A DNA stretch of 64,000 bases from Streptomyces cyaneochromogenes (GCF_003963535.1 NZ_CP034539.1:5890001-5954000), one strand, 5' to 3'; positions 1-8,320 are shown, counted from the first letter of the stretch. Numbers and translations are program-made. Notes: generated from the sequence alone by a model not told the origin.

Positions 1-501
1 GAAGTCCGGTTCGAGGCCCAGGGCGTCGCCGAGCAGGGACAGCAGCTCCTTCTCCAGCTCGGCCATCCGCGCCAGGTACTCCTCGCACAGCTCCCGCAGT
101 TCGGGCACCTCGGCCGGGTACACGTTGGGCGCGTACCACTCGGCGTTGACCACCGGGTCGTCGAAGGGCTCGTGCGTCGCGAAGCTCAGCGACTCCTTCA
201 GGTCCGGCGGCGTCTCGGTCCCCTCCGAGTAGCCGTTGGCCTCCGCCCCGGGGCCGAGCCAGCCGCGGCCGCCGACCTTCACGGCGTAGGGCTGCTTGAC
301 GTCCGCCGGGAGGGTGAAGAAGGCGCGGGCCGCCTCCCGGATCCGGGCGCGCAGGACCGGGTCCACACCGTGCCCGGTGACCAGGAGGAAGCCGGCGGTC
401 TGGAGGGCCTCGTCGACGGTGCGGGCGATCGCCGCGCGCGCCTCGGGGTCGCCTTCGAGCCAGGGCCCGAGGTCGATCGTGGGGATTCGTGGGTTACTCA
501 C
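1..501 (-). CDS. 2-oxoglutarate/Fe(II)-type dioxygenase, isopenicillin N synthase family (C-terminus outside window)
   Basis: The first 167 residues can be read on the minus strand from a GTG at 501; the gene runs off the left edge. The protein opens with an IPTIDLGPWLEG-like segment, then GFLLVTGHGV and RAFFTLP. This is the non-haem dioxygenase N-terminal domain (DIOX_N) found in isopenicillin N synthase and plant 2OG oxygenases. The iron ligands (HxD...H) and the 2OG-binding Arg lie in the missing half, so activity cannot be judged. The start overlaps the end of the upstream cytosine deaminase gene by 8 bases, indicating translational coupling. The natural substrate is unknown; linkage to a deaminase suggests a nucleobase or small-molecule oxidation, which is inference only. 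Confidence 0.85.
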   Translation of the reverse strand, partial: MSNPRIPTIDLGPWLEGDPEARAAIARTVDEALQTAGFLLVTGHGVDPVLRARIREAARAFFTLPADVKQPYAVKVGGRGWLGPGAEANGYSEGTETPPDLKESLSFATHEPFDDPVVNAEWYAPNVYPAEVPELRELCEEYLARMAELEKELLSLLGDALGLEPDF

Positions 502-961
502 CGATGTCACCGATGTCCTCGTTCCACAGTGCCGGATTGTCCTTGATGAAGTCGCGCATCATCCCGATGCACCCGGGGTCGTCCAGGAGCACGATCTGCA
601 CACCGTGCTCGGCCAGCCAGTCATGTCCGCCGGAGAACGTGACCGCCTCCCCGATCACCACCCGCGCCATCCCGAACTGCCGCACCAGCCCCGAGCAGTA
701 CCAGCACGGCGACAGCGTGGTCACCATGGTCGTACCCCGGTACGACCGCTGCCGGCCCGCCGCTCGGAAGGCCGCCGTCTCCGCGTGCAGGGACGGGTCG
801 CCGTCCTGCACCCGCCGGTTGTGCCCACGCCCGAGGAGGGCCCCGTCGGGTCCGTAGAGGGCGGCGCCGATCGGGATGCCCCCCTCGCCGAGCCCGGCAC
901 GCGCCTCGGCGACGGCCGTAGCGAGCCAGGTACGCGCGGTCGCCTCGTCCAGGAGATCCAT
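494..961 (-). CDS. Cytosine deaminase, yeast FCY1-like (CDA-fold zinc enzyme)
   Basis: Predicted to hydrolyse cytosine to uracil in the cytoplasm (pyrimidine salvage). From the ATG at 961 it is 155 residues. The zinc site is visible: H59-A-E61 and PCWYC with C86 and C89. The segments GGIPIGAAL, GRGHNRRVQ, TLSPC and a C-terminal (N)EDIGDIGE match the yeast-type cytosine deaminase much more closely than tRNA-adenosine deaminases or cytidine deaminases. An in-frame ATG at 982 would add seven residues but lies inside the end of the MerR gene; 961 fits the family N-terminus better. It sits between a double-MerR regulator and a dioxygenase, with overlaps that imply one transcript. Substrate range beyond cytosine (guanine, creatinine-like rings) cannot be excluded. 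Confidence 0.85.
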   Translation of the reverse strand: MDLLDEATARTWLATAVAEARAGLGEGGIPIGAALYGPDGALLGRGHNRRVQDGDPSLHAETAAFRAAGRQRSYRGTTMVTTLSPCWYCSGLVRQFGMARVVIGEAVTFSGGHDWLAEHGVQIVLLDDPGCIGMMRDFIKDNPALWNEDIGDIGE

Positions 962-966
962 GTCTC

Positions 967-1680
967 TCACTGTCCGGTGCACACCAGGTAGTCGTCCAGG
1001 CGGCCCGCGCCGGACAGCATGGCCCGGGTGCGCGCCGTGAGCGCCTCGTCGCGCGCCGCGATCGCCGCCCGCAGGGCCTCGCGGCTGCCCTCACGGCGCA
1101 GGCCGTCCAGGACCGGGCGGATCTGGTCGAAGAGGTAGTGGCCGCTGCGCAGGGTGTGGATCAGCCGGGCGTCGCGGACGTCGGCGGGGCGGTAGACGCG
1201 GTACTTCGTGCCCCGTTCCCGCTCCGGCGCGATCAGTCCGGCCGCCTCCCACACCCGCAGCGCCGACGTGCGTACGCCGAGCAGCGCGGCCACCTCGCCG
1301 ATGCGCAGCCCGGAGCGGGGCAGCTCGGCAGGGGGTGTCTCGGCCAGGGTCTCCAAGGCCTCGCTCGTCGCCCGCAGCGCCGCCCGCTCCCCGTGCAGCG
1401 CGGTGTGCGCGGCGTCGACGAGGGCGAGCGCGGCCGGGACGTCACCGGAGTGCACGGCCCGCATGATCCCGGCCGCCGTCGCCGGCCCGTACCCGCGCCG
1501 CAGCGCGCGGTAGGTCAGCAGCGCCCGGCGGTGCACGTCGGTGAAGGTCCGGTAGCCGGACGCCGTGCGCGCGGCCGGAGGCAGGACCCCCGCATCCTCG
1601 TAGTTGCGGACCTGCTGCGTCGAGATCCCCGCGAGGCGGGCCAGGTCGACCGGCCGCAGGCGTTCGTCGTCGTTCGTCAC
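967..1680 (-). CDS. MerR-family regulator with two MerR DNA-binding modules (TioE-like)
   Basis: 237 residues from a GTG at 1680. Residues about 8-75 form a typical MerR winged helix (LARLAGISTQQVRNYEDAGVLPP, then SGYRTF). A second MerR-like helix-turn-helix appears at about 125-190 (IGEVAALLGVRTSALRVWEAAGLI, then YRVYRPADVRDARLI). Double-MerR proteins of this kind, called TioE-like, are typically paired with a UvrA-like ATPase, as here, where the ATPase is divergent across 93 bp. No metal-binding cysteine pair is present, so an organic ligand or drug is more likely than a metal. A half-site TTGAAGG lies near 1685-1691, just before its own start, and may serve autoregulation. The deaminase and dioxygenase genes follow on the same strand and may be co-transcribed. 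Confidence 0.85.
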   Translation of the reverse strand: MTNDDERLRPVDLARLAGISTQQVRNYEDAGVLPPAARTASGYRTFTDVHRRALLTYRALRRGYGPATAAGIMRAVHSGDVPAALALVDAAHTALHGERAALRATSEALETLAETPPAELPRSGLRIGEVAALLGVRTSALRVWEAAGLIAPERERGTKYRVYRPADVRDARLIHTLRSGHYLFDQIRPVLDGLRREGSREALRAAIAARDEALTARTRAMLSGAGRLDDYLVCTGQ

Positions 1681-1751
1681 GGGAGTTGAAGGTTACGCGA
1701 TCCCTGTGCCCGATTCACCGGCGAGGCAAGCGGCCAAAGTCTCCACTAGCA

Positions 1752-1771
1752 CTTCAATGAAAAAATTGAAG
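1752..1771. promoter_or_regulatory. 20-bp dyad, probable MerR operator
   Basis: CTTCAAT and ATTGAAG form a perfect 7-bp inverted repeat around GAAAAA, ending 2 bp before the UvrA-like ATG at 1774. It is AT-rich in a GC-rich context and faces the double-MerR gene. MerR proteins usually bind a dyad between -35 and -10; here the dyad abuts the start codon and overlaps any ribosome-binding site, so a block of initiation or translation is possible. Confidence 0.6.
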
Positions 1772-1773
1772 GC

Positions 1774-4254
1774 ATGGACGACTGCATCCGCATCACCGGC
1801 GCCCGTCTGCACAACCTCGACAACGTCACCCTCGCGATCCCCAAGAACAAGCTGGTCGTCATGACCGGTCTGTCCGGCTCCGGCAAGTCCACCCTCGCCT
1901 TCGACACCCTCCACCGGGAGGGCCAGCGCCAGTACTTGGAGTCGCTGGGCATGGTCACCGGCCTTGTCAGCCGCCCCTGCGTGGACTCCATCACCGGCCT
2001 GTCCCCCTCCATCAGCGTCGACCAGCACCTCACCAACCGCAGCCCCCGCTCCACGGTCGGCACCGTCACCGAGGTGTTCACCTATCTGCGGCTGCTGTGG
2101 TCGAGGATCGGGGTACGGCCGTGTCCCGGCTGCGGGAAGGACGTCCCGCCGTCACATGCGTACGAGTACGACCACGACGACGAGGCCGCCGAGGGCGAAC
2201 AGGCCCCCTGCCCGCACTGCGGCACCCCCGTCCCCGACCTGGTGATGGGCTCCTTCTCCTTCAACAAGCCGGCCGGCGCCTGCCCGGCCTGCACCGGCCT
2301 CGGCGAGGTGATCCGGGCGGACGTGGGCCGCCTGGTCGACGGCGGCCGCTCGGTCGCGGGCGGTGCCGTGCTCGGCCTGCACCCGAAGGCCGCCGAGCGC
2401 AACGTGACCCTGCTGCGGGCGGCGGCCCGGCACTACGGGTTCACCTTCGACACGGAACGACCACTGGACCAACTGACCGACCCCGAGCGGGACCTGCTCC
2501 TGTACGGCGTCGAAAGCCCCGAGTTCCGCCGCCACTTCCCGGGCACCGAGCCGCCCGCCACCGTCACCGCCGGCCGCTTCGAGGGCGTCGCCACCGCGCT
2601 GCTGCGGCGCTACGCCGAGCGCATCGAGGACACCGAGTACCGGGAGCGCACCGAGAAGCAGGCGCTGGTGAAGGAGGTCTGCGGGGAGTGCGGGGGTGCC
2701 CGGCTGCGGGCGGAGAGCCGGGCGGTCACCGTGCACGGCCTGACGATCGTCGAGGCGGCACGCACCTCCCTCGACGAACTCGCCGCCTGGCTGCGCGGGT
2801 TGCGGGAGCGGGTCTCCGAGGAGGAGTGGCTGTTCGTGGAGCCCGTCGTCGCCGATCTCGAAGAGCGCGTACGGCGGCTGGTCGACGTCGGCGTCGGCTA
2901 TCTGACCCTGGAGCAGCCGACGCCCAGCCTCTCCGCGGGCGAGGCGCAGCGACTGCGGCTGGCCGCGCTGCTCGGCTCGGGGCTCACCGGCGTCCTGTAC
3001 GTCCTGGACGAGCCGACCATGGGACTCCACCCCGCCGACACCGCCCGCCTGGTCGACGTCCTGCGCAGGCTGCGGGATCTCGGCAACACGGTGCTGGTCA
3101 TCGAGCACGACCTGGACGTGCTGCGGGCGGCCGACCATGTGGTGGACGTCGGCCCGGGCGCGGGTCGGCACGGTGGGCGGATCGTGGCGCAGGGGACGCC
3201 GCAGGAGGTGGCCCGGGCGGGGGGCGCCGACTCGGTCACGGGGGCCGAGGGCGCCTCGGTGACGGGGGCCTATCTGTCCGGTCGGCTGTCGGCGCCGGCC
3301 CCGAAGGGGCGGGGAGACGCCGACCGGGCGCTGGTGATTCGCGGGGCGCGGGCGCACAACCTCAAGGACCTCACCGTACGGATCCCGCTCGGCCGCCTGG
3401 TCACCGTCACCGGGCCGTCCGGGTCGGGCAAGTCGACGCTGCTGCTGGAGATCCTGGGCCGGGCGGCCCGCAGGCACTTCCACGGCACGGGGGACCGGCC
3501 CGGCGAGCACGACGGGATCGACGGCTGGGAGCACCTGGGCAAGGTGGTGACCATCGACCAGGAACCGATCAGCCGACTGCCGCGCTCGAACGCGGCGACC
3601 TACTCGGACGTGTTCACGCCGATCAGGGAGACGTTCGCGGCCCGCTCCGGCGGACGGCTGACGCCCGGCGCCTTCTCCTTCAACGTCCCCGGCGGCCGCT
3701 GCGAACGCTGCGAGGGCGCCGGCGTGCTCTCGGTCCACATGCACTTCCTGCCGCCGGTGGAGGTGAGGTGCCCGGGCTGCCGCGGCCGGCGGTTCCGGCC
3801 GGAGGTGCTGTCGGTGCGGCACGGCGGGCACGACATCGCCGAGGTGCTTCAGGCGACGGTCGACGAGGCCCTGGCGATGTTCGCCGACGTCCCGCCGATC
3901 GCCGCCCGCCTGGGCCGCCTCGCCGACGTCGGCCTCGGCTACCTCCCGCTGGGCCAGCCGGCCACGACGCTCTCCGGGGGCGAGGCCCAACGCCTGAAAC
4001 TGGCGAAGGAACTGGGCCGCAAGGCCGCCGGCAGCACCCTCTACCTCCTGGACGAACCCACCACCGGCCTCCACTCGGCCGACACCGCCCGCCTGCTCGC
4101 CGTACTCCAACGCCTCGTCGACACCGGCCACTCGGTCATCACCATCGAGCACAACCTCGACGTCGTCCACGCCTCGGACTGGGTGGTCGACCTGGGGCCG
4201 GAAGGCGGGTCGGGCGGCGGGAAGTTGGTGGCGGAGGGGGTGCCGGGGAGGTGA
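1774..4254 (+). CDS. UvrA-like ABC ATPase (UvrA2/TioU class), probable DNA-ligand drug resistance
   Basis: 826 residues, shorter than canonical UvrA (about 940-970). It has two ABC ATPase halves: Walker A GLSGSGKST (about residue 33) and GPSGSGKST (about 546), signatures LSAGEAQRLRLA and LSGGEAQRLKLA, and LDEPT Walker B segments in both. Zinc-finger cysteine pairs are present (CPGCGK...CPHCG, CPACTG, CGECGG, CERCEG, CPGCRG). The region after the first zinc site is too short for the UvrB-binding domain, so it is unlikely to load UvrB; known relatives protect DNA against intercalating or DNA-damaging compounds in producers. It faces a double-MerR regulator, the pairing seen for TioE/TioU-type genes. 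Housekeeping uvrA should be elsewhere. The ATPase role is certain; the drug is unknown. Confidence 0.85.
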   Translation: MDDCIRITGARLHNLDNVTLAIPKNKLVVMTGLSGSGKSTLAFDTLHREGQRQYLESLGMVTGLVSRPCVDSITGLSPSISVDQHLTNRSPRSTVGTVTEVFTYLRLLWSRIGVRPCPGCGKDVPPSHAYEYDHDDEAAEGEQAPCPHCGTPVPDLVMGSFSFNKPAGACPACTGLGEVIRADVGRLVDGGRSVAGGAVLGLHPKAAERNVTLLRAAARHYGFTFDTERPLDQLTDPERDLLLYGVESPEFRRHFPGTEPPATVTAGRFEGVATALLRRYAERIEDTEYRERTEKQALVKEVCGECGGARLRAESRAVTVHGLTIVEAARTSLDELAAWLRGLRERVSEEEWLFVEPVVADLEERVRRLVDVGVGYLTLEQPTPSLSAGEAQRLRLAALLGSGLTGVLYVLDEPTMGLHPADTARLVDVLRRLRDLGNTVLVIEHDLDVLRAADHVVDVGPGAGRHGGRIVAQGTPQEVARAGGADSVTGAEGASVTGAYLSGRLSAPAPKGRGDADRALVIRGARAHNLKDLTVRIPLGRLVTVTGPSGSGKSTLLLEILGRAARRHFHGTGDRPGEHDGIDGWEHLGKVVTIDQEPISRLPRSNAATYSDVFTPIRETFAARSGGRLTPGAFSFNVPGGRCERCEGAGVLSVHMHFLPPVEVRCPGCRGRRFRPEVLSVRHGGHDIAEVLQATVDEALAMFADVPPIAARLGRLADVGLGYLPLGQPATTLSGGEAQRLKLAKELGRKAAGSTLYLLDEPTTGLHSADTARLLAVLQRLVDTGHSVITIEHNLDVVHASDWVVDLGPEGGSGGGKLVAEGVPGR

Positions 4255-4271
4255 CGGGGTGACGCGGCGGT

Positions 4272-4322
4272 AGAACGGCGCGGCCGCGAGAACGGCGCGG
4301 CCGCGAGAACGGCGCGGCCGCG
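4272..4322. repeat. Tandem repeat, 17 bp x 3
   Basis: Three identical copies of AGAACGGCGCGGCCGCG occupy the gap between two convergent genes. Each unit carries the palindrome GCGGCCGC. It may help termination or simply be a slippage-prone tract. Confidence 0.9.
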
Positions 4323-4335
4323 GAGCCGGTCCCGG

Positions 4336-4665
4336 TCAGGGTTCGTCGCGCTTCGGCCCGTCGTCCCGCTTCTTGTCGTCGTCCTCGTCCAGCGACTTCA
4401 GGAACTCGGGGTTGTCGTCGGGAGCCACCCACTCCTGGCGCCGGCGCTGACGGTCCCGTACACCGCCCCAACCCTCCGCGGCCGGGCTGCGCTTCTTGCC
4501 CGCGATCAGCCAGGAGATCGAGCCGACCAGTGGGAACACCAGCACGAGGATCGCCCACAGCGGCTTGGGCATGTGGCGGATGTCGTCCTCCTTCGTGCTG
4601 ATGCAGTCGATGAACGCGTACACGCTCAGCGCCAGTGGCACGAGGAACATCAGCACCCGGAGCAT
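4336..4665 (-). CDS. Small membrane protein with PLD-nuclease N-terminal (PLDc_N) domain
   Basis: 109 residues. Two hydrophobic segments (residues about 1-20, MLRVLMFLVPLALSVYAFI, and about 37-55, LWAILVLVFPLVGSISWLI) with a conserved-looking DC...KPLWAILVLVFPLVG...W core match the short PLDc_N membrane module found at the N-terminus of cardiolipin synthases and as free-standing proteins in actinomycetes. The C-terminal 50 residues are charged and rich in D, K and R. No phospholipase HKD motif exists, so it is not an enzyme by itself. It is divergent from the UbiD-type gene, convergent with the UvrA-like gene. Function is unknown. Confidence 0.75.
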   Translation of the reverse strand: MLRVLMFLVPLALSVYAFIDCISTKEDDIRHMPKPLWAILVLVFPLVGSISWLIAGKKRSPAAEGWGGVRDRQRRRQEWVAPDDNPEFLKSLDEDDDKKRDDGPKRDEP

Positions 4666-4740
4666 GGGTCCTCTCCAGCGAAACGGTCGTCGGGGCCGGA
4701 GGCACGGCCCCCGGGTTCAGGGCCAGGGTAGCCGCTCGGG

Positions 4741-4746
4741 GATACT
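4741..4746 (+). promoter_or_regulatory. Candidate -10 box of a leaderless promoter
   Basis: GATACT lies seven bases before the ATG at 4754 and no ribosome-binding site is visible, as expected for a leaderless transcript of the UbiD-family gene. Confidence 0.5.
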
Positions 4747-4753
4747 TGACCCC

Positions 4754-6211
4754 ATGGCTTACGACGATCTTCGTTCCCTGCTCAGGGCGCTGGAGCGCGA
4801 AGGCGACCTCAAGCGCGTCAAGGCTGAGGTCGATCCGTATCTCGAGGTCGGGGAGATCGTCGACCGCGTACAGAAGTCCGGCGGTCCCGCGCTGCTCTTC
4901 GAGAACGTGAAGGGGTCGTCGATGCCCCTCGCGATGAACGTGTTCGGAACCGACCGGCGGCTGCTGAAGGCCCTGGGGCTCAAGTCCTACGCGGACATCT
5001 CCGACAAGATCGGCGGGCTGCTCAAGCCCGAACTGCCGCACGGGTTCGTCGGGGTCCGCGAGGCCTTCGGGAAGCTCGGCTCCATGACGCACGTGCCGCC
5101 GAAGAAGGTGAAGTCGGACAACGCGCCGGTGCAGGAGGTCGTGCTGCACGGGGACGAGGTTGACCTGGAGCGGCTGCCGGCGCTGTTCACCTGGCCCAAG
5201 GACGGCGGCTCCTTCTTCAACCTGGGGCTCACGCACACCAAGGACCCGGAGAGCGGCGTACGCAATCTCGGTCTGTACCGCCTCCAGCGCCACGACAAGC
5301 GCACCATCGGCATGCACTGGCAGATCCACAAGGACAGCCGCAACCACTACCAGGTGGCGGCGAGAAGGGGAGAGCGGCTGCCGGTCGCGATCGCCTTCGG
5401 CTGCCCGCCCGCCGTGTCCTACGCCTCCACCGCGCCGCTGCCCGGTGACATCGACGAGTACATGTTCGCGGGGTTCCTCGCGGGCAAGCGGATCGAGATG
5501 GTGGACTGCAAGACGGTGCCGTTGCAGGTGCCGGCGCAGGCGGAGGTCGTGCTGGAGGGGTGGCTGGAGCCGGGGGAGATGCTGCCGGAGGGACCCTTCG
5601 GGGACCACACCGGCTTCTACACCCCGCAGGAGCCCTTCCCCGCACTGAAGATCGACTGCGTGACGATGCGCCGACGGCCGCTGCTGCAGTCGATCGTCGT
5701 GGGCAGGCCGCCGACGGAGGACGGACCGCTGGGCCGTGCGACGGAACGCTTCTTCCTGCCGCTGCTCAAGATCATCGTCCCGGACATCGTGGACTACCAC
5801 CTGCCCGAGGCCGGCGGCTTCCACAACTGCGCGATCGTCTCGATCGACAAGAAGTACCCCAAGCACGCCCAGAAGGTGATGCACGCGATCTGGGGCGCCC
5901 ACATGATGTCCCTGACCAAGCTGATCGTGGTCGTCGACTCCGACTGCGACGTCCACGACCTGCACGAGGTCGCCTGGCGGGCCCTCGGCAACACGGACTA
6001 CGCCCGTGACCTCTCGGTCGTCGAAGGCCCCGTCGACCACCTCGACCACGCCTCCTACCAGCAGTTCTGGGGCGGCAAGGCGGGCATCGACGCGACGAAG
6101 AAGTGGCCCGAGGAGGGCTACACCCGCGACGGCGGCTGGCCGGACATGGTGGAGTCCGATCCCGCGACGGCGGCGAAGGTCGACCGCCGCTGGAAGGAGT
6201 ACGGGCTGTGA
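4754..6211 (+). CDS. UbiD-family decarboxylase of futalosine menaquinone pathway
   Basis: 485 residues, the size of UbiD. It should remove the carboxyl group from the prenylated dihydroxynaphthoate intermediate, using prenylated FMN made by UbiX (8412-9098). UbiD hallmarks include the N-terminal MAYDDLRSLLRALEREGDL, GLYRLQ, and the E...R...E region around GPFGDHTGFY followed by PIL-type segments. It belongs to the menaquinone-linked branch first recognised in Streptomyces (SCO4490 type), judged from memory of the family and supported by the genes around it. The ATG at 4754 fits the family N-terminus; a longer in-frame reading upstream is not needed. Its TGA overlaps the GTG of the prenyltransferase gene (GTGA), so the two are translationally coupled. 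Confidence 0.9.
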   Translation: MAYDDLRSLLRALEREGDLKRVKAEVDPYLEVGEIVDRVQKSGGPALLFENVKGSSMPLAMNVFGTDRRLLKALGLKSYADISDKIGGLLKPELPHGFVGVREAFGKLGSMTHVPPKKVKSDNAPVQEVVLHGDEVDLERLPALFTWPKDGGSFFNLGLTHTKDPESGVRNLGLYRLQRHDKRTIGMHWQIHKDSRNHYQVAARRGERLPVAIAFGCPPAVSYASTAPLPGDIDEYMFAGFLAGKRIEMVDCKTVPLQVPAQAEVVLEGWLEPGEMLPEGPFGDHTGFYTPQEPFPALKIDCVTMRRRPLLQSIVVGRPPTEDGPLGRATERFFLPLLKIIVPDIVDYHLPEAGGFHNCAIVSIDKKYPKHAQKVMHAIWGAHMMSLTKLIVVVDSDCDVHDLHEVAWRALGNTDYARDLSVVEGPVDHLDHASYQQFWGGKAGIDATKKWPEEGYTRDGGWPDMVESDPATAAKVDRRWKEYGL

Positions 6212-7110
6212 GCAGCGCCTCCGCCGCGATTCCGCAGCCGGGACGCACGAAGGCGTTCCTCCGCCTCGTCATGATCGAGCACTCGGTGTTCGCGCTGCCC
6301 TTCGCGTACATCGCCGCGCTCACCGCGATGTTCCAGCTCGACAGGAACATCCACTGGGGGCGGCTGCTCCTGGTGACGGTGTGCATGGTGGGTCTGCGGA
6401 CCTTCGCGATGGCGGTCAACCGGATCATCGACCGCGAGATCGACGCACGGAACCCGCGGACCGCCCAGCGTGAACTGGTCACGGGCGCGATGACCGTCCG
6501 CCACGCCTGGACGGGCGCCCTCATCGCCCTGGTGATCTTCCTGGGCGCGGCGGCCCTGCTGAACCCCCTGTGCCTGGCCCTCGCCCCCATCGCGGTGATC
6601 CCGATGGTGGTCTACCCCTACGGCAAACGGTTCACGAACTTCCCCCAGGCCATCCTCGGCCTGGCCCAGGCCATGGGACCGGTCGGCGGCTGGCTCGCCG
6701 TCACCGGCACCTGGTCCTGGGACGCGGTGATCCTCGGCCTCGCCGTCGGCATCTGGATCGGCGGTTTCGACCTGATCTACGCCTGCCAGGACGTCGAGAC
6801 CGACCGCGAGATCGGCGTCATGTCGGTCCCGGCCCGCTTCGGCATCCCGGCGGCGATCTGGGGGGCGCGCGCCTGCCATGCGGCCACTACGGCCCTGTTC
6901 GTCTGGTACGCCCTCACAACGGGCGCGGGTGCCTTCTTCTGGCTGGGTCTGCTGATCGTGGCCGGCGCGTTCGTGTACGAGCACTCGATCGTCCGCCCGC
7001 ACGACCTGTCCCGCCTGAACAGGGCGTTCTTCAGCGTCAACGGGTTCATCGGGATTGCCCTGTTCGTGTGTGCGTTGCTAGACCTCTTGGTTCGGGGCCT
7101 GACCGTATGA
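6208..7110 (+). CDS. mqnP: UbiA-type prenyltransferase of menaquinone biosynthesis (MqnP)
   Basis: 300 residues from GTG 6208, an integral membrane protein with about eight or nine hydrophobic helices. The two Asp-rich prenyl-diphosphate/Mg sites of the UbiA family are visible: NRIIDREIDARNPRT (about residues 71-85) and DLIYACQDVETDREIG (about 187-202). It should attach the polyprenyl chain to dihydroxynaphthoate in the futalosine route. Coupled to the UbiD-type decarboxylase by a 4-base overlap, and 1.3 kb before ubiX, so prenylation, decarboxylation and cofactor supply are clustered. UbiA proteins for haem O or chlorophyll differ in motifs; the context favours menaquinone. Confidence 0.9.
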   Translation: MSSASAAIPQPGRTKAFLRLVMIEHSVFALPFAYIAALTAMFQLDRNIHWGRLLLVTVCMVGLRTFAMAVNRIIDREIDARNPRTAQRELVTGAMTVRHAWTGALIALVIFLGAAALLNPLCLALAPIAVIPMVVYPYGKRFTNFPQAILGLAQAMGPVGGWLAVTGTWSWDAVILGLAVGIWIGGFDLIYACQDVETDREIGVMSVPARFGIPAAIWGARACHAATTALFVWYALTTGAGAFFWLGLLIVAGAFVYEHSIVRPHDLSRLNRAFFSVNGFIGIALFVCALLDLLVRGLTV

Positions 7111-7155
7111 CTAGCCTGCGGCCTACCATCGGGTGCAGGACCAAGGGAGGCCGCC

Positions 7156-7728
7156 ATGACCGTCTCGGACATCGACCGCCTGCACTCGCAGCTCAGCCGG
7201 TTCGAGGACATGTTCCCCGGCTATCGGATGGAGATTGTCGAGGGCAACATCATGATGAGTCCGGTCAAGCCTCACCACGCACAGACCATTCGTTTGGTCT
7301 GGAACGTTCTTGAGGCGCAGGTCGGCGCGGAGTGGGGCTTCGCCAGTGACGTTGCTTTCCCATTCGACGAGGACAATGAGTTCTGTCCTGACCTGGCTGT
7401 CATCCCGGCCGCGGAAGTAGCGAAGAACGAGGGTGCGTACCCGCCCGATCTGATTGAGCTGGTCGTCGAAGTGGTGTCCCAGGGCAGCATCCGGCGCGAC
7501 TACGAGGTGAAGCCTCGCTGGTACGCCTCCCGAGGCATCGCCAACTACCTGATCCTCGACCCTCTCAAGGGCCACGCCGTCACGCTCTGGAATCCCGGCC
7601 CCGAAGGCTACCGAGGCCGCGACACCATCCCCTACGGTCCCGACCTCACCGTCGACTCCCCGCTCGGCAAGCTGACCATCCCCACCGCCGGCCTCCCCGT
7701 CGACCCTAAAGCGCGCCCCCGGCCCTGA
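7156..7728 (+). CDS. Uma2-family (DUF820) PD-(D/E)XK nuclease-fold protein
   Basis: 190 residues with a good ribosome-binding site (AAGGGAGG) before the ATG. The Uma2 signature is present: an N-terminal YRMEIVEGNIMMSP, then FPFDEDNEFCPDLAVIP, LIELVVEVVSQGSIRRDYEVKPRWYASRGIANYLILDP. The PD, ExV and K-like positions (PDLAV, EVV, K) are the nuclease-fold core. Uma2 proteins are common in actinomycetes and cyanobacteria in many copies, and their biological role is unclear. Codon use is less GC-biased than in the neighbouring menaquinone genes, suggesting later arrival. It overlaps the convergent rhomboid gene by 23 bases. Confidence 0.85.
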   Translation: MTVSDIDRLHSQLSRFEDMFPGYRMEIVEGNIMMSPVKPHHAQTIRLVWNVLEAQVGAEWGFASDVAFPFDEDNEFCPDLAVIPAAEVAKNEGAYPPDLIELVVEVVSQGSIRRDYEVKPRWYASRGIANYLILDPLKGHAVTLWNPGPEGYRGRDTIPYGPDLTVDSPLGKLTIPTAGLPVDPKARPRP

Positions 7729-8320
7729 GCGCCGGCCCGCTCGCCCGGCGTCGCAGCAGAAACGCCGCCGCCACTCCCGCCACCAGCCCCAGCAGATGCC
7801 CCTGCCAGCTGACGCCGGACTGGGTCGGGGCGAGGCCCGCCAGTATCGTGCCGCCCCAGATCGCGCCCACCAGCAGGCCGGCCAGGACGCCGAGCGGGCG
7901 GCGCTCCACGAAGCCGGTGACGAGCAGGAAGCCGAAGAGGCCGAAGATCAGGCCGGAGGCGCCCGCGGTGTTGGTGTGCGCCGGGGCTATGAGCCACACA
8001 CCCAGACCGTCGGCCACGATGATCAGCGCGCAGACCGCGAGGAACCGGCGCAGCCCGCCGAGGGCCGCGAGGAAGCCCATGACCAGCAGCGGAACGCTGT
8101 TGGCGGCCACATGGGCGAAGCCGAAGTGGATGAAGGCGGCGGGCACGACGTCGACCAGCTCGGCGGGCTCGCGCGGGACGATGCCGAAGCGGTCCAGCGC
8201 GTGGCCGCTCGTCACGTCGACCACTTCCAGCAGCCACAGCAGCGCGACCCAGCCCACCATCAGCTTGGCCGCGGTCCTCGCCCGGTCGCCCCGGGACCAT
8301 TCCGGCCTCGTCTCCGACAT
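7706..8320 (-). CDS. Rhomboid-family intramembrane serine protease
   Basis: 204 residues from the ATG at 8320, which has a GGGGGG ribosome-binding site; in-frame sequence upstream to 8482 is not needed. Six hydrophobic segments are apparent. The catalytic serine lies in GASGLIFG and the catalytic histidine in WQGHLLGL, the rhomboid Ser-His dyad; an upstream HFGFAHVAAN segment resembles the HxxxxHxxxN oxyanion motif. It should cleave membrane proteins within the bilayer; the substrate is unknown. Convergent with Uma2 and divergent from ubiX across 91 bp. Confidence 0.85.
   Translation of the reverse strand: MSETRPEWSRGDRARTAAKLMVGWVALLWLLEVVDVTSGHALDRFGIVPREPAELVDVVPAAFIHFGFAHVAANSVPLLVMGFLAALGGLRRFLAVCALIIVADGLGVWLIAPAHTNTAGASGLIFGLFGFLLVTGFVERRPLGVLAGLLVGAIWGGTILAGLAPTQSGVSWQGHLLGLVAGVAAAFLLRRRASGPALRAGGAL

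Noticed and set aside
1..4254. Edge of a nonribosomal peptide cluster suggested by TioE/TioU and an IPNS-family protein
   Set aside because: No synthetase, carrier or cyclase genes are present in the window; the dioxygenase family is broad.
2097..4262. Long open frames on both strands over the UvrA-like gene
   Set aside because: High GC keeps antisense and shifted frames open; residues are Arg/Gly/Ala-rich and the UvrA motifs are only in the main frame.
7156..8320. Restriction or toxin island around the Uma2 gene
   Set aside because: Only one Uma2 gene next to a rhomboid protease; no methylase, helicase or other system parts.
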